Part shown: positions 1-11,933 of the stretch, one piece after another
Position numbering within the stretch: position 1 is the first letter of the stretch
Layout: every line of letters starts with the position of its first letter
Assembly: GCA_037176725.1 (NCBI GenBank)
Contig: JAZBRS010000020.1
Span: 87,924,001 to 87,988,000, forward strand
DNA from: Posidonia oceanica
Lineage: Eukaryota > Streptophyta > Magnoliopsida > Alismatales > Posidoniaceae
Direction: 5' to 3'
Length of the DNA stretch: 64,000 bases
Program-made: the position numbers and the translations under genes
The notes under the pieces: generated by a model
What the model was told of the DNA's origin: nothing
What the model saw: the letters and a program-made list of their open reading frames with translations, nothing else
Database searches by the model: none

Positions 1-904
1 CCCCTGGTGAATCCTGGCAGTACTACGAGCTGCGTATCGCGAGCATCGAAGAAGACGGTGAAGGGCTCTGCTATGGATGGGATGATTCTCCAAGTTACTG
101 CATCATCCGTCAGCTCAGACAGCTTTTGATACTCCTCTGGCACGCTCTTTATAGTTCTCGCATGAGCACTACTGCAGTAGGTTTCAATAGCATGCCTCTG
201 AGGGCGCAGGAGGTCCATCTCCAGGTGTACAGCTAGCCAGACCTGCACAAGCACTCCACAACCGTGGAACTGGCGGCAGCAGTGCACAACACGGTCTAGC
301 CTGTGGTATGTTTCTGCAAGGGCGATTGGTGCTAGTCGATCTACCAGGTCACCACTGTAAGTGCAATCTCAGCAATCTCGATTGCAACCGTCATCCTGCC
401 ATGCGTGAAGATCAGCTCCCCTAGAAAGTGGGTGACGAATCTCTGGAGCCACAGCTTGTCTCCAAGTTCAACACACTTTTGCATAACAGCATCAAAGTAT
501 GCTAGGCGAAGCAGGGGCGTGGGACCCCTGGTGCAGATTAGCTTTTGTTGGCAACCTTTGGTAGAGAGCCCAGTCAGTTGGCTCAGGAACGTAGTGTATC
601 CATCGCGCCTCATAAAGATTGAAGGGCCCATTATTTTAAAGAAGCTGCAGATCCGGCGCACTTCCTCAAGCATGGGAGTCAGCTCCATCCTGCCGAAGTG
701 GAAGACGTGATGTGCCGGTTTCCAGAACCTTGCTGCTATGCACAGGAGATGCCGGCTCACTTCAACGTCTGCTGCCTTCAGGAGCTTGGAAGGGATACCC
801 CATGTACGCAGCTTCTTGCGATCGGCCACAGTGAGTTTGCCAACCCACTCTCGTAGGATATCTGAGCAGTGCATGGGAGTGACCAGAGTTGGATAACCCA
901 TCAC
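1..904 (-). pseudogene. DUF7745/plant-mobile-domain-like ORF at the 3' (env-like) position of element AB
   Basis: The open part (341-904, 187 codons, start at 904) has the pattern of plant mobile-domain/DUF7745 proteins: an R-FWKPAHHVFHFGR segment followed by ELTPMLEEVRR. Homologous C-terminal coding sequence continues to position 1, but one base is missing near 332 relative to the copy at 55602-56690, so the frame breaks and two TAG codons follow. Two further copies occur at 55602-56690 and 63550-64000. In all three the ORF lies downstream of integrase in element sense, where an envelope gene sits in retroviruses. Extra ORFs are known in Tat elements. The function of the protein is not known, and no transmembrane segment is evident. 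Confidence 0.62.
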
Positions 905-2412
905 AGGAGTGTAAGTGCAGGCTGCTGGTGCAGAAGGCTCAGGTACCTGTAATCAGAGTTGCATTTGATCAGATCAAGCATAAGCATACAACACTTGGCA
1001 GGTAAAGGTGTAGAATTCAAAGCTAGCAGTTTTAGCATGTAGCATTCAAAGTGCAGATATTAAACACATTCAGGCTAAGGCAGTTCTGTTGGGGCAAGTG
1101 GTTGGTCAGAGCTCTGGACCAATGCAGTTTGAAGAAGGTCGGCGCACGCTTGGTAGAAGTATTGTCTCAATGCCGGGCCAAATTTTGCAGAGCGGGAAGA
1201 TAGAAGAATAGGAAGGATTTATGCTCTGTATGCATGCATGGTTTATGCTTGATATGCGGAGGTGTGTGCATGGTTTACAATAGATGCTATAGATGTATGC
1301 ATGACTTTTGGTTATACGCTGTAGCCCTCAGCATATAGAGTGCTTGGTGCCTACTGCAGAGGAAGAGAGGGGTCCCTGACTCACTGGACTCTACTCAAAC
1401 TCTTAACTTGCTGGTGGCACTCAGGAAAAGGTTATTTGCAGTGCAGGGGTGGTGGGTGGTGAGGATAGGCTCCAGACCAAACTCCCAAGGACTTACACCT
1501 ACTCTTTTGCATCGTTTTGCTCCCTCATAGGCATGTAGGTTCCCCCTATCCCTAACTTGGAGGCGATGGGCACCTGATTGGAGCTGGGGGAGCTGCTTGC
1601 TAGGCCTTGCTAAGTTTAAAGGCTTCACAGGGTTTGTGGATTCCCTAGGCGCAAATTTTTGCTCATCTCTAAGACAGGTGAAGGATGGAATTGCGTTGCA
1701 TGCCTTTTCTTTTTGGAGTTGCCTTTTATTTTTGCTCCTTTTTTGCTTCTTTTCTTGCTCTTTTTTTGCTTTTGCTTTTTTCTTTTCTTCTTTGTTCTTT
1801 TCCTTTTCTTTTTCGCAAGCTTCTGCTATCCCAGGCTTAGAGCTAATGGGCGTTGGGGTTTTGAAGTGGGTTTGGGGCTCCTAGGTGCTAAGTGATGGAC
1901 CATCTCTGAAGCAATTCGGAGGGACAGGGTTATGCTACACGCCTCTATCTTTAGGGCCTGCTTCTGCCTTCGCCTTCTATTTGTTTTTTCGTTTATGCCC
2001 ATGCTCAGACATATTCTTTTATGGCTCACACTTACTCACACCCTAGCATTTTAAATCCCTCAAGAGGTGCAAGTCCTAAGGGGTTTGGTTAGTTCGCTGT
2101 CCTGACTTGAAGGGTGGCTCCTTCATTTGAAGGGGTAGCTAAGAAGCCTAAGTAGTGTCAGGTGAGGCAGGGTAGACTCCTTCCATAGCAGGCAAGCACA
2201 TCCGATTTCATCATCGAGCCCAATGCAACGCATGATTTTTGCTGGAATTTTTTATTTTTGCTTGAGATATGCTGAAAGAGAGTGGAAAAGCAAGGATATA
2301 TGCAGAGAGTGCGGGAATGCAAGGGACGAGATTGGAATGCAGAAAAAGGTACAAGGAAGAGAGAATGCAAAGGATGGGATGGAAGAGAATGCTCTGCAAG
2401 GCAGGGGCCGGT
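905..2412 (-). other. Non-coding tail between integrase and the DUF7745-like ORF of AB
   Basis: I see no coding sequence. The part from about 1928 to 2412 is repeated at 8410-8885 because of the internal duplication. About 1100-1300 resembles 56940-57096 of element G, confirming that this spacer belongs to the family. A T/C-rich stretch lies at 1690-1810. Short ORFs here are not conserved. Confidence 0.6.
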
Positions 2413-3500
2413 CTACTGATAGTACTTCTTGAGGTAGCATGCATTGACCGGTTCTCACTGCCTAGTCTGGTCCATGTCCTCAAGAATTGCTGCACCCCCT
2501 GAGAATGCCTGCTTGACAACAAAAGGGCCACGCCAGTTGGGTAGGAATTTGCCTCGACTGTCTGGCAGGTGGATGGCTCGCAAGACAAGGTCACCTAGCT
2601 GGAAGTTCCTGGGCCGCACCTTCCTCAGGTATGCTCTTGCCATCCACTTCTGGTAGCAGCGAGCGTTATGCATTGCTTGCAATCTGCACTCATCAATCAG
2701 GTTGAGCTAGGCACAATGGTCCTCGACCCATTCTGCTTCTTCCAGCTCTGCTTCTTGTAGGATTCGCAGCGAAGGGATCTCCACTTCGATAGGCAGCACT
2801 GCCTCCATGCCATATGCCAGCGAATACGGGGTGGCTCTTGTAGAGGTCCGTACTGATGTTCAATATGCCCAGAGTGCGTACGGGAGCTTGTCGTGCCAGT
2901 CTTTGTGGGATTCTGCCATCTTCTTCATTATCTTCACAATGTTTTTATTGGCAGACTCCACTGCTCCATTCATCTGCGGCCGATACGGCGAGGATCTATG
3001 ATGCTTGACCTGGTGCCTCTGCAGGTATTCTTCGATCCTCTTTGCAATAAAGTTGGAGCCATTGTCAAAGATGATTGCATGCGGGACCCCATATCGGGTG
3101 ACAATGTTATTTCTGATAAACCTCTCCATCACCACAGCTGTGACCGCCTTGTAGGAGGCTGCTTCTACCCACTTAGTGAAGTAGTCTAACGCTACCAGAA
3201 TGAAGCGATGACCATTCGATGCAGCAGGGTGTATAGCGCCGATGACATCCATCCCCTAGGTGGAGAAGGGCCATGGCAAGGACATGCTATGCAATTCCTG
3301 CAGGGGGCGTGCATAAGATTGCCATGGATCTGGTAGTTGTGGCATCTACGCATAAACTGGCAGCAGTCTGCCTCTATAGTTGACCAGAAGTAGCCTTGCA
3401 ACATTATCTTCTTGGCCAGCAGTACCCCATTCATATGTGGACCACAAGTCCTTGCATGAACTTGGAGCATAAGTGCGTCGGCCTCTTGCTAGCTCAAGCA
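2413..3500 (-). pseudogene. Integrase, copy A (defective)
   Basis: Integrase inserts the reverse-transcribed DNA into the host genome. In order it shows an HHCC zinc-binding region (about 3320-3440), the catalytic core starting GMDVIGAIHP (about 3250), IIFDNGSNF with the second Asp, MNGAVESANKN with the catalytic Glu, and a C-terminal region ending in GPFVVK and YLKKYY with the stop at 2413-2415. The DDE residues are present. Defects: the last zinc-binding Cys is Tyr (RCHNY; copy B has RCHNC), a TAG replaces Trp just before GMDVIG (3256-3258, shared with copy B), and a TGA follows ALWAY near 2860. Confidence 0.85.
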
Positions 3501-3559
3501 ATGCAGGAGCATCTGACTGTATGACCTTCTATACAATTGCCCTGCCCCTAACATGTACT

Positions 3560-4140
3560 TCGACGCCAGACGCTCCAAAGTTCTTCTATCTGCTGCCGAG
3601 GTGTTGGGCGGGTGGCTGCCAGATTCTAGGAAAGCTTTGATGTCACAAGACCAAGGCTGCTCTCTTGCTGAATCTACCTCCTCTATGCTCATGCAGTGCG
3701 CAGGCTGCTCCATGCATGTAATTGATACATCCACTGCTTGGTCCTCAGGTATACTGAGCCAGGATGCCAAGGTTGCCAATGCATCTGCATATGCATTCCT
3801 TGCTCTGTTCATATATAAGAAGTGGATGCTTGCAAATTGTTCTATCAACTTTAGCAGGTGTTCGTGATATGGCACTAACTTTGGATCCTTTGTTCTCCAA
3901 TCGCCATCCACTTGCGAGATCACTAGCATGGCATCGCCGAGCACATGGAGCTTCGGCGCCTCACGCTCGAGCGCGACCTTCAATCCCAGAATGCATGCTT
4001 CATATTCTGCTTCATTATTAGTGCACTTGAAGGTCAGCTTCCTTGCAAAGGGGATCATCTGCCCCTACGGCATGGTCAGCACCATGCCAATGCCTCGACC
4101 CATCTTGTTGACAGCGCCATCAAAGTAGAGCTGCCAATGC
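3560..4140 (-). pseudogene. Second (archaeal/plant-type) RNase H, copy A
   Basis: After the Ty3-type RNase H comes a second RNase H fold with HWQLYFDGAV (Asp), NNEAEYEA (Glu), VLGDAMLVI (Asp) and NAYADALATL (Asp), which together form the DEDD catalytic set. This acquired domain is a known hallmark of Tat elements; it removes the RNA strand or primer RNA during reverse transcription. Copy A has a private TAG at 4059-4061 before GQMIPF (copy B has Gln), and a further stop near 4190. Confidence 0.82.
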
Positions 4141-4349
4141 TCTAAGTCTTCAAGGTCTTCCTCAGAGTCTTCCATTGCGAAGAGGATGTCCTAATCCGGG
4201 AATTGCGTCTGGAGAGGCTGGTATTCAGGCAAAGGAAAGTCTGCAAGGTGATCTGCCATGGCTTGGCCCTTCATGGCTCGCTGCGTGGCAAAGGTGATGT
4301 CGTACTGAGACAGCAGCACTTGCCACTTAACGCATCTACCTACCATTGC

Positions 4350-4690
4350 TGTCTTCTAGAAGAGGAACTTGATGTGGTCATGTCGGCATAGAAGCCGCAC
4401 TGGATGCGCCATCATGTAGTGCCTCAGCTTCTGTGCAGCCCAAAAGAGGGATAGGTAGGTCTTCTCCATTGTGCTATACCTGGCTTCACAGTCATTGAAT
4501 TTCTTGCTCAGGTAATATATTGCATGCTCCTTTCTACCAGATTCATGATGCTGGCCCAAGACGTCGCCCATGGAATGCTACGTGGTAGAGAGGTAGAGAA
4601 GCAGGGGTCTCCCTGGCGTGGGTGGGACCATCACAGGAGGCTTGATTAAGAGCTGTTTGATTTGGTCAAAGGCAGCTTGGCACTCCTCGC
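4350..4690 (-). pseudogene. Ty3-type RNase H, copy A
   Basis: The segment with SMGDVLGQ, AIYYLSKKF, YSTMEKTYLSLFWAAQKL and LRHYMMAHPV is the RNase H domain that follows Ty3/gypsy reverse transcriptase. TAG codons at 4356-4358 and 4578-4580 interrupt it. Both stops are also present in copy B, at 10819-10821 and 11041-11043. Confidence 0.82.
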
Positions 4691-4691
4691 T

Positions 4692-5458
4692 CTAGTTAAT
4701 TTGTGTATTCTTCTTCAGGAGCTTGAAGATCGGTTCGCATATAGGCGTGAGCTGCACAATGAACCGACTGATATACTGTAGGCGTCTGAGCAGGCCTCGG
4801 ACTTCTTTCTCTGTCCTGGGGGTGGCATGTCCACAATGGCTTTTGCTTTCATCGAGTCCACTTCAATCCCCCTCTGGCTAACAATGTAGCCCATGAGCTT
4901 GCCAGAAGATACCCCGAATACGCATTTGCTGGGGTTAAGGCTCAACTTGTACTTTTGCAAGCAGTCAAAGAGCTTCCTTAAGCAGGTAAGGTGATCCTCT
5001 GGCTCTTTGGTCTTGGTAATCATATCATCCACGTATACCTCAACTTCTTGGTGCATGAGGTCGTGGAAAAGTGCAGTCATGGCCCTCTGATAGGTTACGC
5101 CAGCATTCTTCAGCCCGAATGGCATAACTTGATAGTAGAAGACACCCCAAGGGGTGATAAATGATGTTTTCTCCATATCCTCTTTTGCCATTCTAATCTG
5201 TTTATAATTAGGGAAGCCGTTCACAAAGGAGAGCATCTTGTGCCCTACAGTGTTGTCGACTAGGACGTCAATGTGCCGTAGGGGAAAATCATCCTTGGGA
5301 CTCGCCTTGTTCATGTCCCGATAGTCGATGCACATGTGGACTCGTCCATCCTTCTTGGGCACTGGGACGACATTTGCAAGCCACTCAGGGTAAAGGACGA
5401 CCTTGAGGAAGTTAACACCATGCTGCTTCATGATCTCCCCCTTGATCATACGTAGCCA
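4692..5458 (-). pseudogene. Reverse transcriptase, copy A (motif A Asp lost)
   Basis: This is a Ty3/gypsy reverse transcriptase: VPVPKKDGR, CIDYRDMNKASPKDDFPL, VMPFGLKNAG and the catalytic VYVDDM box are all visible. The motif A aspartate that should open DGFSNYKQ (intact in copy B) is Asn here (FVNGFPNYKQ), so one of the metal-binding residues is gone. The frame shifts by one base after MPPP (about 4817), at the same place as in copy B. A TAG at 4692-4694 follows the connection region. A TAG at 5459-5461 separates it from the preceding frame and is also shared. Confidence 0.87.
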
Positions 5459-6442
5459 CTACGGTCGCCATCGCCTTAGCTTCTGCTTTATTGGTCTTGC
5501 ATCTGGGTCTAAGGGCAGGTTGTGCACAACTATCTCAATGTCGAGGCCGACCATATCCTCGTAGCTCCAGGCGAAGACATCCGCATACTCCTTCAAGAAT
5601 GCGATGAATTCTGCTCTAGCCTGGGGCGATAGAAGGGCGTTGATGCGGACCTCTGTAACTTCTTCTACTGTACCAATGCTGACAACCTCTATCTCCTCTT
5701 CGACATGGAGGTTGGGGCCTTCTGGATCGTCGTCGTGGGGTCGGAACTCAGGCGATGGTTCATCATTCTCATCTTCACCTGCATCATCCTCCTCTTCATA
5801 TGCAATAAGTTCTAAGAGGAACTCCATCTCAAAGGTGGGATCTGAGATATCAAAGGAGTGCAAGTGTTCCACTGCTTGGCCCTGGTGACGCTTCAGGATG
5901 GTCATGCATACCCGAGTGTTTTTATACCCTCGACGCACGACCTCCATCCTGGCATGCCCCTCAGTTGGCTCTGCCTGCTCTGACTCTGCTGATTCTACTA
6001 TTTGTGCTGCTGCTATCTGTATTGGGGCTAACTGTGCTACTACTGCCTGTGCCGCTGGCGCTTGCTGTGCTACTGCTTGTGCATGTTGTGCCGCTGTTGA
6101 TGCATGTTGTACTGTTACCGGTGCATGTCGTACTACTACTACCGGTGCATGTTGCTCTACTACTACTACATGTTGCTCTGCATGTTGCTCTGCATGGTGC
6201 TCTGCATGGGGCTCCGCATGGAGCTCTGCATGGTGCTCTGCATGGGGCTCCGCATGGTGCTCTGCATGGGGCTCTGCATGTTGCTCTACATGGTGCTCTG
6301 CATGGGGCTCTACATGGTGCTCTGCATGGGGCTTTGCATGGTGCTCTGCATGGGGCTCTGCATGGGGCTCTGCATGTTGCTCTACATGGAACTCTGCATG
6401 TTGCTCTATATGTCGCTCTGCTACTAGTTCATGTTGTACCAC
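5459..6442 (-). pseudogene. His/Glu/Ala tetrapeptide-repeat spacer and pre-RT linker, copy A
   Basis: The N-terminal part consists of about 20 tandem four-residue units of the type H-A-E-P, H-A-E-H or H-V-E-Q, encoded by a 12-bp minisatellite at about 6170-6430. It is followed by Val/Ala/Gln-rich sequence, an acidic stretch (EEEDDAGEDENDE) and the conserved Tat pre-RT segment YADVFAWSYEDM (about 5570). The spacer joins PR to RT. No known domain is recognisable in the repeat; histidine-rich repeats can bind metals, but that is only a possibility. In Ogre elements an intron is removed in this region, so part of the spacer may be spliced in active relatives. Confidence 0.7.
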
Positions 6443-6456
6443 TACTACTTGTTGTG

Positions 6457-7563
6457 CTACTGTGTTGCCTGTGGTGCTAATACTGCTGGTATCTGCTGTG
6501 CTAACACTTCCTCTGCGTGCTCTGGTGTGCTTGCCATGGATACATCAGGCTGGCAGCTGATCAAGGTACTGCCGCCCGCTGCATTGTCCAAGTGTGGCCT
6601 GCGCTGCACGAACCATCGAGACCCACCCCCTGGCTGTAGGGTGATCAGCTCGTCTGGTCTGATGGGTGCCTCAAGCGCTAGATCTTCCTCTAGGACCATG
6701 ATAGAGGGATCTGTGACCATGGCCTTCCCCTTCTTCTGTGCAGTCTCATGCTCTGCCACGTCCTGTGCCTGCGACGCGAGCTGCTCCTGGAATAATTGCT
6801 CCAAGTCTCCCATAGAGAAATCAATCTAAGCATCAGTAGCCGCTCCTGCCTCCTCATCTGAGGGTGAGTCGACGTAATAAGTGACTGTTGGGCTTGCTCC
6901 CAGCCCGAGCTCGACTGCTGGGCTTTCTGCTGCCTGGTGCATTTGCTTTGCTGCTGCTGGGTATGCTGCCAGGATTACTGCTGCTGCTAGCAGGGAGGCA
7001 CAATCGCTCTTCTGAGGGGCGAATGGCCGTGCAAGCGTGCTAGGGGATGAAACGCTGGTGCCCGTGGGTGACAGTGGTGGTCTCCCGGTAGCAGCGGCGA
7101 GAATATTCCGCATAGCAAGATCCACTGAGGCTGACAGCGGTGTGCCTGACAAAGCCGCCTGGCTTGCTTGTGGCGCTGTCAATAATGTGGACTGAGTCAC
7201 GCTATTGCCTGATCCGACTGACTGTGCCACCGGAGAAAGTGATTTCCATGCTGGTGCGGCCACAGGCTGATTGCTGGATAACGCCGGAGGACGTGTTTTT
7301 GACTCTGGCACTGTAGCTGCGACTGTCAGCGACTTTGGTGATGCTGCAGGAAGAGGGGAAACTGTCAGGCCCACCCCAGGGTTTGCCAATTCTGCTGCTT
7401 CATTAGTGAGTGCCAAGCAAACTGACCGGGACGCAGTCGTGCTGAGCTGATCCTTGCTGCTGGTTGGGGCTGCCTCAACTATACCAGACTCCTCCTCATC
7501 TGAGTAATAGTCATCAATGTAGACCCATTCTTCTTCCAACTGCTGAGAACTTTGGCATGACGC
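6457..7563 (-). pseudogene. Low-complexity PR-RT spacer, copy A
   Basis: Two stretches in one frame (6457-6813 and 6826-7539), separated by a TAG at 6826-6828, encode an acidic patch (YIDDYYSDEEESG) and long Ala/Pro/Ser/Thr-rich sequence. There is no catalytic motif. Copy B carries the same stop at 13265-13267. The TAG closing the protease frame (7564-7566) is also shared. These two stops may be natural features of a spliced spacer rather than decay. Confidence 0.6.
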
Positions 7564-8405
7564 CTACTGCGCTGAGGCTTCAGTGCTGGTTGAATCTAGG
7601 ATACCTGCATTGGCGAAGTTAGTAAGGTCCTGCGAGATAGCCATCCTCTGATCCTTGGGCAGCATACATCTGTCTTTGCTGGACTGTAGATCATATCCAA
7701 GACCTTCAGAATCTCTTCGCTCTGCTGCTTTGATTGGTTTAGCAATTCCCTGGCCATATCGCCCGAGCGGCGCTCCCTTGACATAGCCCCATCTGTGACA
7801 GACATTTTCGACCATCCGGTAGGGGTTGCTGTGAACGGCCAAGGAGTTGACACGTTCAAGATCAGGTACAAAGCTAACCATCTCACACCGATTAACTCGA
7901 TACAAAGCAGCTGAATGCTCAGGGTCAAAAGGGATAGTATGCGAAGAGATGGGTGCAACCGCCTCGATCCGCTCCTTTTCGAAGTTTTCCGCCATTACAA
8001 CGATAACATCGTCGCCGTGGCGAAACTTGATCATGCAGTGGAGGGTCGAGGGGATGACCTGATGCTTGTGCAGCCAAGGGTGCCCAAGCAAGCAGTTAAA
8101 GTTAGGCTCCAAGTCAACAATGTAGAATTCCTCATCGAAGGTGACTAGGCCAATGATTAAAGGAATAATCAAGATCCCTAGAGCGTCATGGTGCATATTA
8201 TCAAAAGCTGTCATTCCCTTTATCGCCGTGGTGATATCCTCGGCTTTGAATCCGAGCCTGGTTGCAGTGCGCAACGGACAGACGTTAAGGCCTGACCCGT
8301 TATCAACCAGCGATAGGGGGATGCGAAAGTTTTTGTATTGCAACGTGACAAACAAGGGTTGGTTATGATTAATCCCCACCGGAGGCAACTCATCTCTCGT
8401 GAAAG
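7564..8405 (-). pseudogene. Aspartic protease (retropepsin), copy A, N-terminally truncated
   Basis: The protease cuts the Gag-Pol polyprotein. The active-site loop reads SLVDNGSGLNVCPL (about 8290-8325), the D-N-G-S form common in Tat elements, followed by FYIVDLEPNFN and LLGHPWLHKH typical of this clade. The frame stays open from 8388 to 7564. The upstream part and gag are missing because at about 8405 the sequence switches to the integrase tail of copy B. Confidence 0.85.
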
Positions 8406-8412
8406 GGTTGGT
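8400..8412. other. Junction of the internal tandem duplication
   Basis: Left of 8405 the sequence follows the protease start (compare 14836-14849). Right of 8410 it follows the integrase tail (compare 1928 onward). There is no inserted sequence and only a few bases of possible microhomology, so recombination between long repeats is not indicated. Confidence 0.8.
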
Positions 8413-8885
8413 TACGCTACACGCCTTTATCTCTAGGGTCTACTTCTGCCTTCGCCTTCTATTTGTTTTTTCTTTTATGCCCATGCTCAGACATACTCTT
8501 TTATGGCTCACACTTGCTCACACCCTAGCATTTTATCTCCCTTAGGAGGTGCAAGTCCTAAGGACTTTGGTTATTTCGCCTGTTCTCACTTGAAGGTTGG
8601 CTCCCTCACTAACTAAGACGCCTAAGTAGTGTTAGGTGAGGCAGGGTAGACTCCTTCCATAGCAGGCAAGCACATCCGATTTCATCATTGAGCCCAATGC
8701 AACGCATGATTTTTGCAGGAATTTTTTTTTTTGCTTGAGATAAGCTGAAAGAGAGTGGAAATGCAAGGATATATGCAGAGAGTGCGGGAATGCAAGGGAC
8801 GAGATTGGAATGCAGAAAAAGGTACAAGGAAGAGAGAATGCAAAGGATGGGATGGAAGAGAACGCTCAGCAAGGTAGGGGCCAGT

Positions 8886-9960
8886 CTACTGATAGTACTT
8901 CTTGAGGTAGCATGCGTTGACCGGTTCTGACAGCCTAGTCTAGTCTATGTCCTCAAGTATTGCTGTGCCGCCTGAGAATGCCTACTTGACAACAAAAGGG
9001 CCACGCCAGTTGAGTCGGAATTTGCCTCGACCGTCTGGCAGGTGGATGGCACGCAAGACTAGGTCACCTGACTGGAAGTTCCTGGGCCGCACCTTCTTCA
9101 GGTATGCTCTTGCCATCCACTTCTGGTAGTAGCGAGCGTTATGCAATGCTTGCAATCTACGCTCATCAATCAAGTTGAGTTGGGCACAGCGGTCCTCGAC
9201 CCATTCTACTTCTTCCAGCTCTGCTTCTCGCAAGATTCGCAGTGAAGGGATCTCCACTTCAACAGGCAGCACTGCCTCCATGCCATATGCCAGTGAATAC
9301 GGGGTGGCTCCTATAGAGGTCCGCACTGATGTTCTGTACGCCCAAAGTGCATACGGGAGATTGTCGTGCCAGTCTTTGTGGGTTTCTGCCAACTTCTTCA
9401 TTATCTTCACAATATTTTTATTGGCAGACTCCACCGCTCCATTCATCTGCGGCTGATACGGCGAGGATCTATGATGCTTGATCTGGTGCCTTTGCAGGTA
9501 TTCTTCGATCCTCTATGCAATAAAGTTGGAGCCATAGTCAAAGACGATTGCATATGGGACCCCATATCGGGTGACAATGTTATTTCTAATAAACCTCTCC
9601 ATCACCACAACTGTGACCGCCTTGTAGGAGGCTGCTTCTACCCACTTAGTGAAGTAGTCTAACGCTACCAGAATGAAGCGATGACCATTCGATGCAGCAG
9701 GGTGTATAGCGCCGATGACATCCATCCCCTAGGTGGAGAAGGGCCATGGCAAGGACATGCTATGCAATTCCTGCAGGGGGCGTGCATAAGATTGCCATGG
9801 ATCTGGCAGTTGTGGCATCTACACATAAACTAGCAGTAGTCTGCCTCTACAGTTGACCAGAAGTAGCCTTGCAACATTATCTTCTTGGCCAGCAGTACCC
9901 CATTCATATGTGGACCACAAGTCCCTGCGTGAACTTGGAGCATACGTGCGTCAGCCTCTT
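8886..9960 (-). pseudogene. Integrase, copy B (defective)
   Basis: It has the same layout as copy A. The zinc region keeps RCHNCQ, but a TAG precedes FMCRC (about 9832). The core has GMDVIGAIHP, then IVFDYGSNF in place of FDNGSNF, and a private TAG after NFIA at 9513-9515. The C-terminal part restarts with MNGAVESANKN (catalytic Glu) and runs to GPFVVK; the family stop is at 8886-8888. The TAG before GMDVIG (9729-9731) is shared with copy A. Confidence 0.85.
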
Positions 9961-10020
9961 ACTTGCTCAAGCAGCGTAGGAGCATCTGACTGTATGACCT
10001 TTGGTACAACTGCCCTGCCC

Positions 10021-10609
10021 CTAACACATACTTTGACGCCAGACGCTCCAAAGCCTATCTGCTACCGAGGTGCCGGGCAGGTGGCTGCCAGATTCCAGGA
10101 AAGCTTTGATGTCACAATACCAAGGCTGCACTTCCGCTGAATCTGCCTCCTCTATGCTCATGCAGTGCGCAGGCTGCTCCATGCACGTAACTGATACATC
10201 CACTGCTCGGTCCTCAAGTATACTGAGCCAGGATGCCAAGGTTGCCAATGCATCTGCATATGCATTCCTTGCTCTGTTCAAATACGAGAAGCGGATGCTT
10301 GCAAATTGTTCTATCAGCTTTAGCAAGTGTTCGTGATATGGCACTAACTTTGGATCCTTTGTTCTCCAATCGCCATCCACTTGCGAGATCACTAGCATGG
10401 CATCGCCGAGCACATGGAGCTTCGGCGCCTCACACTCGAGCACGGCCTTCAATCCCAGAATGCATGCTTCGTATTCTGCTTCATTATTAGTGCACTTGAA
10501 GGTCAGCTTCCTTGCAAAGGGGATCATCTGCCCCTGCGGCGTGGTCAGCACCGCGCCAATGCCTCGACCCACCTTGTTGACAGCGCCATCAAAGTAGAGC
10601 TGCCAATGC
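10021..10609 (-). pseudogene. Second (archaeal/plant-type) RNase H, copy B
   Basis: All four acidic catalytic positions are visible: YFDGAV, NNEAEYEA, VLGDAMLVI and NAYADALATL. It is fused in one open frame (10021-10809) to the end of the Ty3-type RNase H (KWQVLLSQYDITF, KGQAMADHLADF), so this copy is better preserved than copy A. It is a known Tat-lineage hallmark. Confidence 0.85.
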
Positions 10610-11150
10610 TTTAAGTCTTCAAGGTCTTCCTCAGAGTCTTCCATTGCAAAGAGGATTTCCTCATCCGGGAACTGCGTCTGGAGAGGCTGGTATTCAGGAA
10701 AGTCTGCAAGGTGATCTGCCATGGCTTGGCCCTTCATGGCTCGCTGTGTGGCAAAGGTGATGTCGTACTGAGACAGCAGCACTTGCCACTTAATGCATCT
10801 ACCTACCATTGCTGTCTTCTAGAAGAGGAACTTGATGCGGTCATGTCGACATAGAAGCCTCACTGGATGCGCCATCATGTAGTGCCTCAGCTTCTGTGCA
10901 GCCCAAAAGAGGGATAGGTAGGTCTTCTCCATTGTGCTATACCTGGCTTCACAGTCATTGAATTTCTTGCTTAGGTAATATATTGCATGCTTCTTTCTAC
11001 CAGATTCATCATGCTGGCCCAAGACGTCGCCCATGGAATGCTACGTGGTAGAGAGGTAGAGAAGCAGGGGTCTCCCAGGCGTGGGTGGGACCATCACAAG
11101 AGGCTTGATTAAGAGTTGTTTGATTTGGTCAAAGGCAGCTTGGCACTCCT
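10610..11150 (-). pseudogene. Ty3-type RNase H, copy B
   Basis: The motifs SMGDVLGQ, AIYYLSKKF, YSTMEKTYLSLFWAAQKL and LRHYMMAHPV match copy A. TAG codons at 10819-10821 and 11041-11043 occupy the same codons as in copy A. Confidence 0.82.
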
Positions 11151-11154
11151 CGCT

Positions 11155-11921
11155 CTAGTTAATTTGTGTATTCTTCTTCAGGAGCTTGAAGATCGGTTCG
11201 CATATAGGCGTGAGCTGTGCAATGAACCGACTGATATACTGTAGGCGTCTGAGCAGGCCTCGGACTTCTTTCTCTATCCTGGGGGTGGCATGTCCACAAT
11301 GGCTTTTGCTTTCATCGAGTCCACTTCAATCCCCCTCTGGCTAACAATGTAGCCCATGAGCTTGCCAGAAGATACCCCGAATACGCATTTGCTGGGGTTA
11401 AGGCGCAACTTGTACTTTTGCAAGCAGTCAAAGAGCTTCCTTAAGCAGGTAAGGTGATCCTCTGGCTCTTTGGTCTTGGTAATCATATCATCCACATATA
11501 CCTCAACTTCTTGGTGCATGAGGTCGTGGAAAAGTGCAGTCATGGCCCTCTGATAGGTTGCGCCAGCATTCTTCAGCCCGAATGGCATAACTTGATAGTA
11601 GAAGACACCCCAAGGGGTGATAAATGATGTTTTCTCCATATCCTCTTTTGCCATTCTAATCTGTTTATAATTAGAGAAGCCGTCCACAAAGGAGAGCATC
11701 TTGTGCCCTACAGTGTTGTTGACTAGGACGTCAATGTGCCGTAGGGGAAAATCATCCTTGGGACTCGCCTTGTTCATGTCCCGATAGTCGATGCACATGC
11801 GGACTCGTCCATCCTTCTTGGGCACTGGGACGACATTTGCAAGCCACTCAGGGTAAAGGATGACCTTGAGGAAGTTAACACCATGCTGCTTCATGATCTC
11901 CCCCTTGATCATACGTAGCCA
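11155..11921 (-). pseudogene. Reverse transcriptase, copy B
   Basis: The core is intact at the catalytic level: motif A reads FVDGFSNYKQ with its Asp, and motif C reads VYVDDM. CIDYRDMNKASPKDDFPL and VMPFGLKNAG are present. The one-base frameshift after MPPP (about 11275), the TAG at 11155-11157 and the TAG at 11922-11924 are shared with copy A. A private TGA at 11934-11936 truncates the upstream frame. Confidence 0.87.
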
Positions 11922-11933
11922 CTACGGTCGCCA

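Larger units (their letters stand above)
1928..8405 (-). repeat. Copy A of a 6.4-6.5 kb internal tandem duplication
   Basis: From the tail downstream of integrase to the start of the protease, this segment matches 8410-14849 almost base for base. In the RT part I counted 9 differences in about 640 bp. At 8405-8410 the protease sequence of copy A runs directly into the integrase tail of copy B, with at most about five bases of ambiguous overlap. Confidence 0.9.

Noticed and set aside
1395..2030. Several short ORFs of 60-95 codons in the AB tail
   Set aside because: Not conserved between AB copies or with element G; T/C-rich composition.
5898..6560. Cys/Ala/Trp-rich, Leu/His-rich and Met/Leu-rich plus-strand frames (also at 12361-12999)
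   Set aside because: They are antisense shadows of the H-A-E-P minisatellite and Ala-rich spacer.
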